From the NCBI RefSeq assembly GCF_009758175.1, contig NZ_WRPM01000063.1:1-37540 (forward strand): a DNA stretch of 37,540 nucleotides, given 5' to 3'. This DNA comes from Nesterenkonia alkaliphila (GTDB lineage: Bacteria > Actinomycetota > Actinomycetes > Actinomycetales > Micrococcaceae). The notes beneath the pieces are model-generated. The model was not told the origin of the DNA, searched no databases, and saw only the letters and a program-made list of their open reading frames with translations. This document shows, in pieces, positions 15,184-23,684 of the stretch. The position numbers and the translations under genes are program-made. The number at the start of each line of letters is the position of its first letter. The stretch's first letter is position 1.

Positions 15184-18100
15184 GTGGTGATGACGATCCG
15201 CGTGATGTCGTCGGGCCGCGGGTACGAATACCTGTTGAAGTCGGTCGCCGCGGGCGACGGCGAGCGGGACATGGGCACGCCTCTGACCCGCTACTACACC
15301 GAGTCTGGCTGTCCTCCAGGAACGTGGCTCGGCACCGGCCTATCCAGTCTCGACACCGGCCAGGGTCCGGCCCCGGCGGAAGGCGACACTGTGACCGAAA
15401 AGCACCTCGCCAGGCTGCTCGGCGAAGGCGTGCATCCGATGACCGGGAAGAAGCTCGGGTCGTCGTATCCGCGGTTGCGACCCCCGCGCGAGCGAATTGC
15501 GGCGAGGGTTGCGCGGCTGGATGCGTCGCTGACGGGTGCGCAACGGCAGGAAGCCATCGAGCACATCCGTGAGGAAGAGGTTGCGAAGAAGTCGCGCACT
15601 GCGGTTGCAGGCTTCGATCTGACGTTCTCGCCGCCGAAGTCGCTCAGCGCGGTGTGGGGTGTCGCCGACGCCGGGACGCAATCGCTGATCGCGCAGGCCC
15701 ATCACGCTGCGCTGCGCGACACCATCGCGCTCCTGGAGGAGCGGGTCGCGGCCACCAGGGTCGGGCGCGGTGGGATCGCGCGGATGCCCGTCACCGGGGT
15801 GATCGCCACCGCGTTCGACCACTACGACTCCCGCGCCGCCGACCCACAGCTGCACACGCATGTCGTGGTCTCGAACAATGTCCAAGGCGAAGACGGCCGC
15901 TGGCGCACCCTGGACTCGCGCACCCTGCACCGCGCCACGGTCGCGATGTCGGCGTCGTACAACGCCTTCCTCACCGATCACTCCGCCCGGTTGCTCGGTG
16001 TCTCCTGGGAGCCGGTGGACCGCGGGAAGGACCGCAATACCGGCTGGGAGATCGCCGACGTGCCTGCTGCGCTGATCGCAGAGTTCTCTCGCCGCACCAC
16101 TGGCACCGGCGACGGGGCCGCGGGGATCGAGCAGGTCAAGAACCGGCTCATCGCCGAGTACGTCACCGAGCATGGACGCCAGCCCTCGGCGGCGACGATT
16201 GCGCGGCTGCGCCAGCAAGCGACCTTGGAGACGCGGCCGGACAAGGAGTCGCATTCCTTGGCTGAGCTGACTGCCGAGTGGCGCGAGCGCGCAACTGTCG
16301 TGCTGGGTGAGGACGCGACGACCTGGGCAGGAGTTCTCCTGGCGCAGGGCTCGGCGGAGGCGCGGTTGCGCGCCGACGACGTGGGCCTGGAACAGGTGCA
16401 GGACATCGCGACCGTCGTGCTGATCGAGGTCGGCAACCGTCGGGCGACCTGGACACGGTGGAATCTCCACGCCGAGGCGATGCGCCAGATCATGGGCGTG
16501 CGGTTCGCCACCACCGACGACCGCACGGCGGTACTCGACCAGATCGTCACCCGCGCCGAGGAAGCATCACTGCGACTCACACCCGAGTACGACCGCGCGG
16601 TGCCCGACCACTACCGGAGCGTGGAGGGCTCGACTCGCTTCCAGCCCGCCGATCAGGTGGCGTACTCAAGCCAGGACATCCTGGACGCCGAAACTCGGCT
16701 CCTTCATCACTCTCAGAGCGAGGACGCGCCGCAGCTGTCCGCGCGGCTCGTCGCCAGGCACACCTCACGCAAGATCAAGGGCGTCCAGCTCGCGGCGGAT
16801 CAAGCGGCGGCGATCACCGCCATCGCACGCTCCGGACTCACCCTCGATCTGCTGGTCGGGCCTGCCGGTGCCGGGAAGACTACGGCGCTGCGCGCCCTGC
16901 ATCGGGCATGGACGGCCGCGAACGGCAAGGACTCCGTGATCGGTCTGGCCCCGTCCGCGGCCGCCGCCGAAGTCCTCGGGGACTCCCTCGGCGTCCGGGC
17001 CGAGAACACGGCGAAGTTCCTCTACGAACACCACCGCGACCGGTGGAACCTCCGGCCCGGGCAGCTCGTGCTCGTCGATGAAGCCTCTCTCGCCGGGACC
17101 CTCGCCCTGGATCGCATCACCACACACGCCGCTCAGGTCGGCGCCAAGGTCGTGCTCATCGGTGACTGGGCGCAGCTCTCGGCGATCGAGACCGGGGGAG
17201 CGTTCGGGATGCTCGTGCGTCACCGCCACAAGGTGCCCGAGCTGACCGACGTGCGCCGCTTCGCGAACGAGTGGGAGAAGAGCGCCAGCCTTGGTCTACG
17301 CCACGGGAACGCGGGCATCCTGGCGACCTACGATGCGCGCGGGCGACTTCACGACGGTGAACTCGACGCGATGCTCGATGCCGTCTACGACGCTTGGCGG
17401 GCAGACCGGTCCGCTGGCCACTCGACATTGATGATCGCCGGCAACGGCGACACGGTGGCCGAGCTGAACCAACGCGCCCGCGCCGACTTGATCAGGGCCG
17501 ACGTTGTCGAGGCCGACGGTGTGCGGCTGCACGATGGGACGGCCGCTGGTGTTGGGGATCTCGTCGTCACCCGCCGCAACGACCGCCGCCTGAGCACCGG
17601 GCGGTCGTGGGTGAAGAACGGTGACCGTTGGCAGATCACCCATCGCTACGACGACGGCTCCCTCGCGGTGCGTCGGCTCGGCAAGGGCGACGTGCCTCAC
17701 GGCAAGGCTCTTGTCCTGCCCGCGGCGTATGTCCGTAAAGACCTGGAACTCGGGTATGCCTCCACGGTCCATCGCGCGCAGGGCTCGACCGTGGACATCG
17801 CCCACGTGCTGGTCGACCCTGAGAAGGCGTCACGGGAGCTGCTCTACGTCGCTCTCACCCGAGGACGCGAGAGCAATCACGCCTACGTTGTCCAGCCCGA
17901 CCCGCACGAGGTTGAACCCCACCTGGACCAGCCCGGGGCCAAGACCGTGGTCGAGCAACTAGCGCGGGTGCTCGCGCGCAGCGACGCCGGGCTGTCGGCG
18001 ACCGAGACGCTCACGCTCGAGGTCGACCGGCATGCCTCGCTGTCGACGCTGTTGGACGAGTACGACGTCCTGGCCCGTGAAGCCCAAATTGACCGGTGGG

Positions 18101-18759
18101 TGGCACTGCTCGATGTCGCACCGTTTCCCGAGGGCGTAGCCGATGACGTGTTCACTAGTCCCTACTACGACCACCTTGAAGGCGCGATCGCCCGGCACGA
18201 AGCAGCAGGCCACGACGTCACAGCGATCCTGACCGCCCTGGCCCCGTCCCTCACTCCTGGAGAGGATCAAACCGACCCCGCGGCCCAACTCGCCACGAGT
18301 ATCGACCAGGCCACGACGCGCTTGCCGGAAGGTCGGAGCACACGGGCGCGACGGGTAGCTGGGCTCATCGCGACGCCCGTCGAACCGATCCCGAACGACG
18401 TGCAGGCCGCACTCAGCGAACGAGCCGCCCTCATCGAGGACGCCGCGCAACGGGCCCTCCACCGTGCCATCAATGCGGGGGAGGACTGGACCGCGCGCAT
18501 CGGTCGTCCCGGCGCGAACCGGCGCGCTCGCACGGCTTGGCTCACCGCAGCCACGACCATCGCCCTGTATCGGCACCGCTACGACATCACCGGGGCGGCG
18601 CCGCTGGGCGACCCAAGGGACATCACCAAAGCGCATCAGTCGGCCGAGTACCGGGCCGCTTCTGCCGCGCTACGCCGCGGTCAGTCGGCCGGGGAGCGTT
18701 CCGCCCAGCCCACCCCGCGCAGGGACGCGCAGAGAGTTGACCAGGGACGCCGCCTGTGA
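15184..18759 (+). CDS. MobF-type conjugative relaxase-helicase (TrwC/TraI-like)
   Basis: A 1191-residue protein. Residues 1 to about 310 form the TrwC relaxase domain: candidate nucleophile tyrosines Y14/Y16 and the pair Y37/Y38, and the metal-binding histidines H213, H224 and H226 (PQLHTHVVVSN), with the same spacing as H146/H157/H159 of F TraI. Residues about 540-900 form a RecD-like SF1B helicase: Walker A GPAGAGKT (559-566), motif II LVDEASL (630-636), and motif VI-type STVHRAQGST. The C-terminal 290 residues are helical and not recognised. The protein nicks oriT, stays bound to the 5' end and unwinds the transferred strand. GTG 15184 is the start 8 nt after GGAGG; GTG 15187 and ATG 15190 are alternatives. 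No TraM- or TrwA-like accessory protein is seen nearby. Confidence 0.93.
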   Translation: MVMTIRVMSSGRGYEYLLKSVAAGDGERDMGTPLTRYYTESGCPPGTWLGTGLSSLDTGQGPAPAEGDTVTEKHLARLLGEGVHPMTGKKLGSSYPRLRPPRERIAARVARLDASLTGAQRQEAIEHIREEEVAKKSRTAVAGFDLTFSPPKSLSAVWGVADAGTQSLIAQAHHAALRDTIALLEERVAATRVGRGGIARMPVTGVIATAFDHYDSRAADPQLHTHVVVSNNVQGEDGRWRTLDSRTLHRATVAMSASYNAFLTDHSARLLGVSWEPVDRGKDRNTGWEIADVPAALIAEFSRRTTGTGDGAAGIEQVKNRLIAEYVTEHGRQPSAATIARLRQQATLETRPDKESHSLAELTAEWRERATVVLGEDATTWAGVLLAQGSAEARLRADDVGLEQVQDIATVVLIEVGNRRATWTRWNLHAEAMRQIMGVRFATTDDRTAVLDQIVTRAEEASLRLTPEYDRAVPDHYRSVEGSTRFQPADQVAYSSQDILDAETRLLHHSQSEDAPQLSARLVARHTSRKIKGVQLAADQAAAITAIARSGLTLDLLVGPAGAGKTTALRALHRAWTAANGKDSVIGLAPSAAAAEVLGDSLGVRAENTAKFLYEHHRDRWNLRPGQLVLVDEASLAGTLALDRITTHAAQVGAKVVLIGDWAQLSAIETGGAFGMLVRHRHKVPELTDVRRFANEWEKSASLGLRHGNAGILATYDARGRLHDGELDAMLDAVYDAWRADRSAGHSTLMIAGNGDTVAELNQRARADLIRADVVEADGVRLHDGTAAGVGDLVVTRRNDRRLSTGRSWVKNGDRWQITHRYDDGSLAVRRLGKGDVPHGKALVLPAAYVRKDLELGYASTVHRAQGSTVDIAHVLVDPEKASRELLYVALTRGRESNHAYVVQPDPHEVEPHLDQPGAKTVVEQLARVLARSDAGLSATETLTLEVDRHASLSTLLDEYDVLAREAQIDRWVALLDVAPFPEGVADDVFTSPYYDHLEGAIARHEAAGHDVTAILTALAPSLTPGEDQTDPAAQLATSIDQATTRLPEGRSTRARRVAGLIATPVEPIPNDVQAALSERAALIEDAAQRALHRAINAGEDWTARIGRPGANRRARTAWLTAATTIALYRHRYDITGAAPLGDPRDITKAHQSAEYRAASAALRRGQSAGERSAQPTPRRDAQRVDQGRRL

Positions 18760-18787
18760 ACGCTCCGACGGGCTACCGTGGAGAAGC

Positions 18788-19264
18788 ATGACGGAGCGCG
18801 TCCGCGACACCGGCGATGAGTTGGTCTTCTACGACGACCAACGGACGCTCCTGCGCGTCAGCGGACCCACCCGGCTCCTGGGAGCGGCACACTGCGGCGT
18901 CCACGTTCGCACCGGCGGCAGGCTCATCGTCTCCGGGATCATCAGCCAGCGCCTCAGCATCGAATCCGGTGGGGCCTGCTATGCCTCCGGCTACATCCGC
19001 GCGATCCCGAAAGTCGCCGAAGGAGGCTTCCTCGACGTGATCGGACACCTCAACCCCGTCCGCTGGCCAGCGAACGACATCGAGGGCACCATCCTCATCG
19101 CCGTCGGCGCACGCTACGGACAGCACGTCGTCACCCCCGACGGTTCCCTTGCCCTCTACGACTCGGACGCCGCGACCCGAGTCAACGACAGCACCCCGCG
19201 GTTCCGCATCGTCCGCAGTGGCCCGATGCCGGTTCTCGCAAACTCCACTGGGACCGACTCCTGA
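18788..19264 (+). CDS. Protein of unknown function downstream of the relaxase, beta-helix-like repeats
   Basis: A 158-residue protein that I do not recognise. ATG 18788 follows GGAGAAGC and lies 28 nt behind the relaxase stop, so the two are probably co-transcribed. Residues about 35-90 alternate short beta-prone stretches with glycines (GVHVRTGGRLIVSGIISQ, then LSIESGGACYASGYI), which recalls right-handed beta-helix or bactofilin-like folds, but this is a weak impression. No signal peptide, membrane segment or catalytic motif is evident. A part in DNA transfer or its control is only suggested by position. Confidence 0.6.
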   Translation: MTERVRDTGDELVFYDDQRTLLRVSGPTRLLGAAHCGVHVRTGGRLIVSGIISQRLSIESGGACYASGYIRAIPKVAEGGFLDVIGHLNPVRWPANDIEGTILIAVGARYGQHVVTPDGSLALYDSDAATRVNDSTPRFRIVRSGPMPVLANSTGTDS

Positions 19265-19270
19265 CTATGG

Positions 19271-19298
19271 CCCCGGGTAGAATCTTGTCTACTCGGGG
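19271..19298. promoter_or_regulatory. Inverted repeat just upstream of the AraC-type gene, putative operator
   Basis: CCCCGGGTAGA (19271-19281) and TCTACTCGGGG (19288-19298) form an 11-bp inverted repeat with one mismatch and a 6-nt spacer. The right arm runs into the GGGGAGG ribosome site of the following gene. Possible uses are an autoregulatory operator, an RNA hairpin limiting translation, or a terminator of the relaxase operon (no U-tract follows). Confidence 0.5.
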
Positions 19299-19309
19299 AG
19301 GTGCGGACA

Positions 19310-19993
19310 ATGGGCAGCTATACAGCTCGGCGTGGCCCCCGCACCGGGACGTTGCTGTGGCGAGTCGAGGCCGAGCCCGGCGACCTACGCATCTTGCCTG
19401 ATGGAGTCATGGACCTCATGTGGTCCGAGGGTCACTTCTTGTTCGCGGGCGCGGACACCACCGCCATGATCTCGTCGTCCGAGACCGGCGGGGTGACGTG
19501 GGGGCTGAGGCTGCCACCGGGCGCCGCGCATGTTCTGCTGGGCATCCCCGCACGCGAGCTGACCGATCAGAGATTCGATCTGAGTGAGCTGATGACGGTG
19601 CCGAACATGGTGACAGAGACCGCCCACGCTGATCCCGCGGCGGCCCTGGAGCGCCTCTTCGTCACGCGCTGGGAGAAGGCCGCGCCCGAAGCGTCTGCGC
19701 TTCGACTCGCCGAATCGTTGGACAAGACCGCAAGGGCGGGCCTCAGCGTGACGGACATGGCAGACCGTCACGGCCTCTCGGAACGCACCCTGCGTCGCGT
19801 CACCGACAAGCTGTTCGGGTACGGCCCGAAGACACTCACCGCGATCCACCGCTTCCAGTACGCCCTCCACCTGGCCCGATCCGGCACCCCGCTCGCCGAG
19901 GCCGCCACAATGGCCGGATATGTCGATCAATCCCACCTGAACCGCGACGCCCAACGTCTAGCCGGAACCACTCCCGGCGCGCTCGCCGCATAA
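19310..19993 (+). CDS. AraC-family transcriptional regulator, DUF6597-like N-terminal domain
   Basis: A 227-residue regulator. The N-terminal part (about 1-110: LRILPDGVMDLMWSEG, LFAGADTTAM, GLRLPPGAAHVLLGIPARELTDQRFDL) matches the DUF6597 sensor domain seen in many actinobacterial AraC proteins. The C-terminal part (about 140-227) holds two HTH motifs (LSVTDMADRHGLSERTLRRV; LAEAATMAGYVDQSHLNRDAQRL). ATG 19310 is chosen because GGGGAGG lies 8 nt before it; the in-frame GTG at 19301 overlaps that site. It is unrelated in detail to the twin AraC proteins at 9559 and 21024. Confidence 0.82.
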   Translation: MGSYTARRGPRTGTLLWRVEAEPGDLRILPDGVMDLMWSEGHFLFAGADTTAMISSSETGGVTWGLRLPPGAAHVLLGIPARELTDQRFDLSELMTVPNMVTETAHADPAAALERLFVTRWEKAAPEASALRLAESLDKTARAGLSVTDMADRHGLSERTLRRVTDKLFGYGPKTLTAIHRFQYALHLARSGTPLAEAATMAGYVDQSHLNRDAQRLAGTTPGALAA

Positions 19994-20091
19994 AGGCCCC
20001 CGCAAGCGGTCACTCTGTCCGGCAGCAGCATCTCCAGGGCTGGCCGATTCATCCAAGACCACAGCGCGTCATCCGTGACAGCGTGGGAAGC

Positions 20092-20985
20092 ATGAGTATC
20101 GATATCGGGCGAGCGGCAACGTTCCTGGCAGCCCACGGACGCGTACTGGATCGACGACGCTTGGCCCTGCTCAACGGCGGGGCAAGCCCGACGGCTCGGG
20201 CGGCGGTGCTTGCCGCGGTCGACGGTTACCGCAACGGTGACGGCGGTTATGGCTGGGGCATCGAGCCCGACCTGCGAGCTCCTGAGAGCCAACCAGCCGG
20301 CGCACTTCACGCGCTGGAGGCGATCGGTGACGCCGGTGCGGAAGCGACACCGGCGACGACCCAACTGTTCGACTGGCTCTACTCGGTGACTCTTCCCGAC
20401 GGCGGTCTCCCGTTCGCGCTGCCGATCGCCAACCCCGTGGCCTGCGCTCCCTTCTGGGTCGAGTCCGACCCAGAAGAGTCGTCGCTGCAGATCACGGCCG
20501 GAGTCGCCGCCCAGGCTCATCGCCTGGCCCGCGACGATCAGAAAGCGAGCGAGCATCCCTGGCTGGCACGGGTCACCCGTTACTGCTTCGATGCGATCGA
20601 CCAGATGGACGAGAAGCCTTTCGCCTACGTTCTGTCGTTCGCCCTTCAGTTCCTCGATGCGGCCGCTGACAACCATCCAGAGGCCCACGAACGCCTCCAG
20701 CGTCTCGGCACGTACGTGCCTGCTGATGGTGCGATTCCGGTCGAAGGAGGTGCCGCAGGTGAGACGCTCCGTCTCCTCGACTTCGCGCCTGAGCCGGGGC
20801 GTCCGGTCCGTAGCCTTGTCGACGAGGCCGCAGTCGTCGCTGACCTGGATCGTCTGGAGAACGGGCAGCAGAGCGATGGTGGGTGGGTCGTGGACTTCAC
20901 CAGCTACTCCGAGGCCGCAGCCCTCGAATGGCGCGGTTACGCAACCGTCTCGGCGGTGGCGATCCTCCGCGCCAACGGCCGATAG
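20092..20985 (+). CDS. Alpha/alpha-toroid (terpene cyclase/prenyltransferase-like) protein
   Basis: A 297-residue protein with Gly-rich QW-like repeats: YRNGDGGYGWGIEPDLR (about 48-64), LPDGGLPFALP (about 100-110) and NGQQSDGGWVVDF (about 260-272), separated by helical hairpins. This is the pattern of the alpha/alpha6 barrel shared by squalene-hopene cyclases, protein prenyltransferases and related non-enzymatic proteins. The DxDD acid motif of squalene-hopene cyclases and clear zinc ligands of prenyltransferases are not seen, so the activity is open. The start could be ATG 20092 or GTG 20083; neither has a good ribosome site. The AraC copy 2 starts 39 nt downstream on the same strand, so the two may form an operon. 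Confidence 0.68.
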   Translation: MSIDIGRAATFLAAHGRVLDRRRLALLNGGASPTARAAVLAAVDGYRNGDGGYGWGIEPDLRAPESQPAGALHALEAIGDAGAEATPATTQLFDWLYSVTLPDGGLPFALPIANPVACAPFWVESDPEESSLQITAGVAAQAHRLARDDQKASEHPWLARVTRYCFDAIDQMDEKPFAYVLSFALQFLDAAADNHPEAHERLQRLGTYVPADGAIPVEGGAAGETLRLLDFAPEPGRPVRSLVDEAAVVADLDRLENGQQSDGGWVVDFTSYSEAAALEWRGYATVSAVAILRANGR

Positions 20986-21023
20986 CAGAGACGCTCAAGG
21001 AAACCGCGGTCGGCGATAGGTGT

Positions 21024-21929
21024 GTGTCATTCGCCCCGATCCTCGCTCGCACGCGTTCGGTTCATCGGCCGGTCGCACCCGTCGCCTACGACTGCGTGAA
21101 GCTCATCTTCGTCCGGCACGGTTCAGCGATCCTGATCAGCGAGTTCGGTGAGAAGCCGGTCAAGGTGGGCGATGTGATCGCACTGGCCGCGAATACGCTG
21201 TGCGGCAGCGAACCTGAAGACTCGATCACCGTCACCACTCTGTACCTGGACCGCGACTACATCATCGACCAGGTGTTCTGGCAGCACGCCGCGCTTCTCA
21301 CCGATCGCTGGGACGCGCAGGAGTTCGTCGACGAGCTGTACTCTGAGCCAGCCCAGATTCTCAGTCTTGGCGAGGACCGCGCCGGGATGCTGCTTCCCTG
21401 GCTGGATGAGTTGGTGGGGCTCAGCCTCGACGGGCCATCACCGGAGAAGTTCTACCGGATGCAAGCGCTCCTGTTCGCGGTCCTGGACGTGATCACGCCC
21501 TATGTGAAGACCACCGCCGTGCGCCGGTCGCCGACTCAACGGAAGTCCATACGACCGGGCATGCCTCGCCACCGGCGCTTCGCGCCGCTGCGTGCCGAAG
21601 TGCGTCGAGCTGTTGCACTGCTGCGTGACGCGCCCGCCGAGCGGTGGACGCTCGATCGTCTCGCCGACGCCGTGCACTTGTCACCGGCGCAGCTGAGCCG
21701 AGTGTTCGTTGATGCCTACGGCAAGACACCGCTGGCCTACCTAACGCTGCTTCGAGCCGAGGAGATGGCGCGACTGCTCCGGGAAACCGAGGCGACCGTC
21801 GAGCAGGCCGCCCGTGAGGTCGGATGGTCGAGTCGCAACCACGCAGCTCGTCTCTTCCGCCAGTGCGTAGGCGTGAGCCCTGGCCGGTACCGCAAGCTCA
21901 GCCGTGAGCCGCGCCGAGCGGTCGCGTGA
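21024..21929 (+). CDS. AraC-family transcriptional regulator (copy 2)
   Basis: A 301-residue protein starting near GTG 21024 (MSFAPILARTRS), with a weak AGG upstream; the frame extends further into the toroid gene but without similarity to copy 1. From FAPILARTR to SPGRYRK it aligns without gaps to the regulator at 9559-10530, with about four of five residues identical by eye. Whole blocks are unchanged, such as YDCVKLIFVRHGSAIL and LSPAQLSRVFVDAYGKTPLA. Both HTH motifs are intact, so both copies probably bind similar sites. The two genes lie in opposite orientation about 11 kb apart. Confidence 0.86.
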   Translation: MSFAPILARTRSVHRPVAPVAYDCVKLIFVRHGSAILISEFGEKPVKVGDVIALAANTLCGSEPEDSITVTTLYLDRDYIIDQVFWQHAALLTDRWDAQEFVDELYSEPAQILSLGEDRAGMLLPWLDELVGLSLDGPSPEKFYRMQALLFAVLDVITPYVKTTAVRRSPTQRKSIRPGMPRHRRFAPLRAEVRRAVALLRDAPAERWTLDRLADAVHLSPAQLSRVFVDAYGKTPLAYLTLLRAEEMARLLRETEATVEQAAREVGWSSRNHAARLFRQCVGVSPGRYRKLSREPRRAVA

Positions 21930-21941
21930 CACCCCGAAGCG

Positions 21942-22304
21942 TCACACGCTCTGGTAGGGACGGGCGCCAGCTGTGGCCGCGCGGTGCTCAACAAGGCGAC
22001 CCCGGGACTCCGAAGCCCTCGCGCGGACGAGGAGGAACAGACTGACTGGTCCCATGATGATGAACTTCATCGAGTTCCACACCATGAGCAGAACAACCAG
22101 GTGCAGCCAACCCGGCGCACCGCCGGCGATGAGCGTGGTGACGACGCTCGCGCCGTACAGGTAGGGGAGCGCCAGAAGCATCGCTGGGATGCCCCAACGC
22201 AGCCCGCGCCGGGTGCGAATCGCGTCCAGGACGATGTTGGTAGGCATGTATCGGCGTAGGAAGTAGCGGGTGCGGACGCTGACGGTCCAGATCAAGCGGA
22301 ACAT
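21942..22304 (-). CDS. Small membrane protein (family often mislabelled sulfate permease)
   Basis: A 120-residue protein starting at ATG 22304, preceded by GGAGAGGA. A longer frame to 22502 adds residues without a ribosome site. It has a basic N-terminus (MFRLIWTVSVRTRYFLRRYMPTNIVLDAIRTRRGLRWG) and two or three hydrophobic segments (IPAMLLALPYLYGASVVTTLI; WLHLVVLLMVWNSMKFIIMGPVSLFLLV). The pattern matches a small family widely present in actinobacteria and frequently annotated as sulfate permease, although it is far too short to be a transporter of that family. Its function is unknown. It converges on the AraC copy 2 gene, with 12 nt between the stops. Confidence 0.7.
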   Translation of the reverse strand: MFRLIWTVSVRTRYFLRRYMPTNIVLDAIRTRRGLRWGIPAMLLALPYLYGASVVTTLIAGGAPGWLHLVVLLMVWNSMKFIIMGPVSLFLLVRARASESRGRLVEHRAATAGARPYQSV

Positions 22305-22706
22305 GGCGACAGTCCTCTCCGAGTCTCCGGCGACAAGGAATCGAAGGACTGTCCAGCCGAGGCCGTCCGGTCGGTCACCACATCCGGTGGTGGCGTAGCA
22401 GGTAGAGGCCGCCTGCCGACAGGATATCGCGCTGTCATGAGGACCGGAAGTGCCCGACTTGTCCCGCCCCGTCGGTGTGCCGTGCGACCCTGGACCAGGC
22501 ACGAGATCGAGGAGCCCGCACGGCCGACGGGATCCGGGAGCGCCGAAGCTGCACGGAGGTTCTCGATGCGCCGGGTCCGCCCAGATGTATTGAGGACCGT
22601 TTGACTCTGAAGAAGGGGGCGGCAGCGGCGCGGCTCACGACCAGGCTGAGCCCGCGATCGGTACGATAGAACAACGATGACCATCTGAGGACGAGGAGCG
22701 TGGAGC
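22305..22706. other. Intergenic region at the left edge of the defence island
   Basis: A 402-nt gap between the small membrane protein and the AAA ATPase gene, which diverge. It must contain both promoters. Only short frames occur (a 57-codon frame from 22438 shows no family likeness). The base composition appears to change near 22600, which may mark the edge of the transferred defence genes. Confidence 0.4.
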
Positions 22707-23684
22707 ATGGCACGAGGAGACCTGCTCTTGGCTCTCGTGCAGTCCGGCGCAGGTGGCGACGACCTTGCCTTCCGCCGTGCAGCCGAAGCGTTGATCGCCG
22801 AGGAAGAGAATAAGAAGCACAACGTGCTTGCCTCGCAACTTACCGACGCATTGCGACGGAAGCGTTCGGGGGCAACTAGCAGCGTGACGGCGCTTGCTCG
22901 GAACGAGGCCACGCGAGGCCTTTTCCATGAGCAAGAGCCGCAACGGCGACTATCCGACCTGGTCCTACCGGTCGAAGCCCGCCAGGCCGTCAGCCAGCTC
23001 GTCGAAGAGCATCACCGACGCGATCTTCTACGAAGCCACGGAGTGGAACCTCGCCATCGCCTGCTCTTTGTTGGGCCACCCGGCGGCGGCAAGACGTCGT
23101 TGGCAGAGGCGGTCGCGACCGAGCTGGCGGTGCCCTTGCTTAGCGTGCGTTATGAGGGCCTGATCGGCAGCTTCCTCGGAGAAACTGCTTCAAGAATGGA
23201 AGCACTTTTCGATGCAGTTCGAGTTCGACCATGCGTCCTCTTCTTCGACGAGTTCGACGTCGTTGCAAAAGAGCGCGGTGATACGCACGAGACGGGAGAG
23301 ATCAAGCGAGTCGTAAGCTCGCTGTTGCTCCAGGTCGACCGACTGCCGAGTCACGTCATCGTCATCGCCGCCACCAATCACGCAGAACTGCTCGATCGCG
23401 CCGTGTGGCGGCGCATGCAACTTCGACTCGACCTTCCGTATCCCACGAGAGCCGGAAAAATCGAGTGGTTGCAGGCGTGGACTGCACGTACGGGAGTGAG
23501 CCTTGGACTCACGCCGAGGACTGTTGCAGATCGCCTCGGGCGGGTCAGCTTCGCCGAGCTCGAAGAGTTTGCGCTCGATGTGCAGCGACGTTCCATACTT
23601 TCGGGGCCGGAGCCAGACTCCGTGGCTGTCGTTCAGCAGTTGCTCAAACAGTGGGCCAGCCGCGCTAGCGTCAGCGAGAGCTAA
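22707..23684 (+). CDS. ietA: AAA ATPase of an IetAS-type defence pair
   Basis: A 325-residue ATPase. Residues 1-85 are a helical N-terminal region. The AAA core holds Walker A GPPGGGKT (123-130), Walker B VLFFDEFD (177-184; D181, E182), sensor 1 VIAATNHAELLD and an arginine-finger region AVWRRMQLRLDLP. This is the classical AAA type with a C-terminal lid. The stop overlaps the start of the subtilisin-like protease gene by one base (TAATG at 23682-23686). An AAA ATPase coupled to an S8 protease is the composition of the IetAS anti-phage system. The ATPase is thought to recognise or deliver the target, the protease to cut it; that division is inferred. ATG 22707 follows GAGGAGCG. Confidence 0.82.
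   Translation: MARGDLLLALVQSGAGGDDLAFRRAAEALIAEEENKKHNVLASQLTDALRRKRSGATSSVTALARNEATRGLFHEQEPQRRLSDLVLPVEARQAVSQLVEEHHRRDLLRSHGVEPRHRLLFVGPPGGGKTSLAEAVATELAVPLLSVRYEGLIGSFLGETASRMEALFDAVRVRPCVLFFDEFDVVAKERGDTHETGEIKRVVSSLLLQVDRLPSHVIVIAATNHAELLDRAVWRRMQLRLDLPYPTRAGKIEWLQAWTARTGVSLGLTPRTVADRLGRVSFAELEEFALDVQRRSILSGPEPDSVAVVQQLLKQWASRASVSES

Noticed and set aside
15340-16470. 376-codon minus-strand frame inside the relaxase gene
   Set aside because: The plus strand encodes the relaxase His triad over the same bases. The antisense product is Arg/Gly/Ala-rich without motifs.
21924-21950. Terminator hairpin between AraC copy 2 and the small membrane protein
   Set aside because: GTGAC (21926-21930) and GTCAC (21941-21945) form only a 5-bp stem with a 10-nt loop and no T-run.
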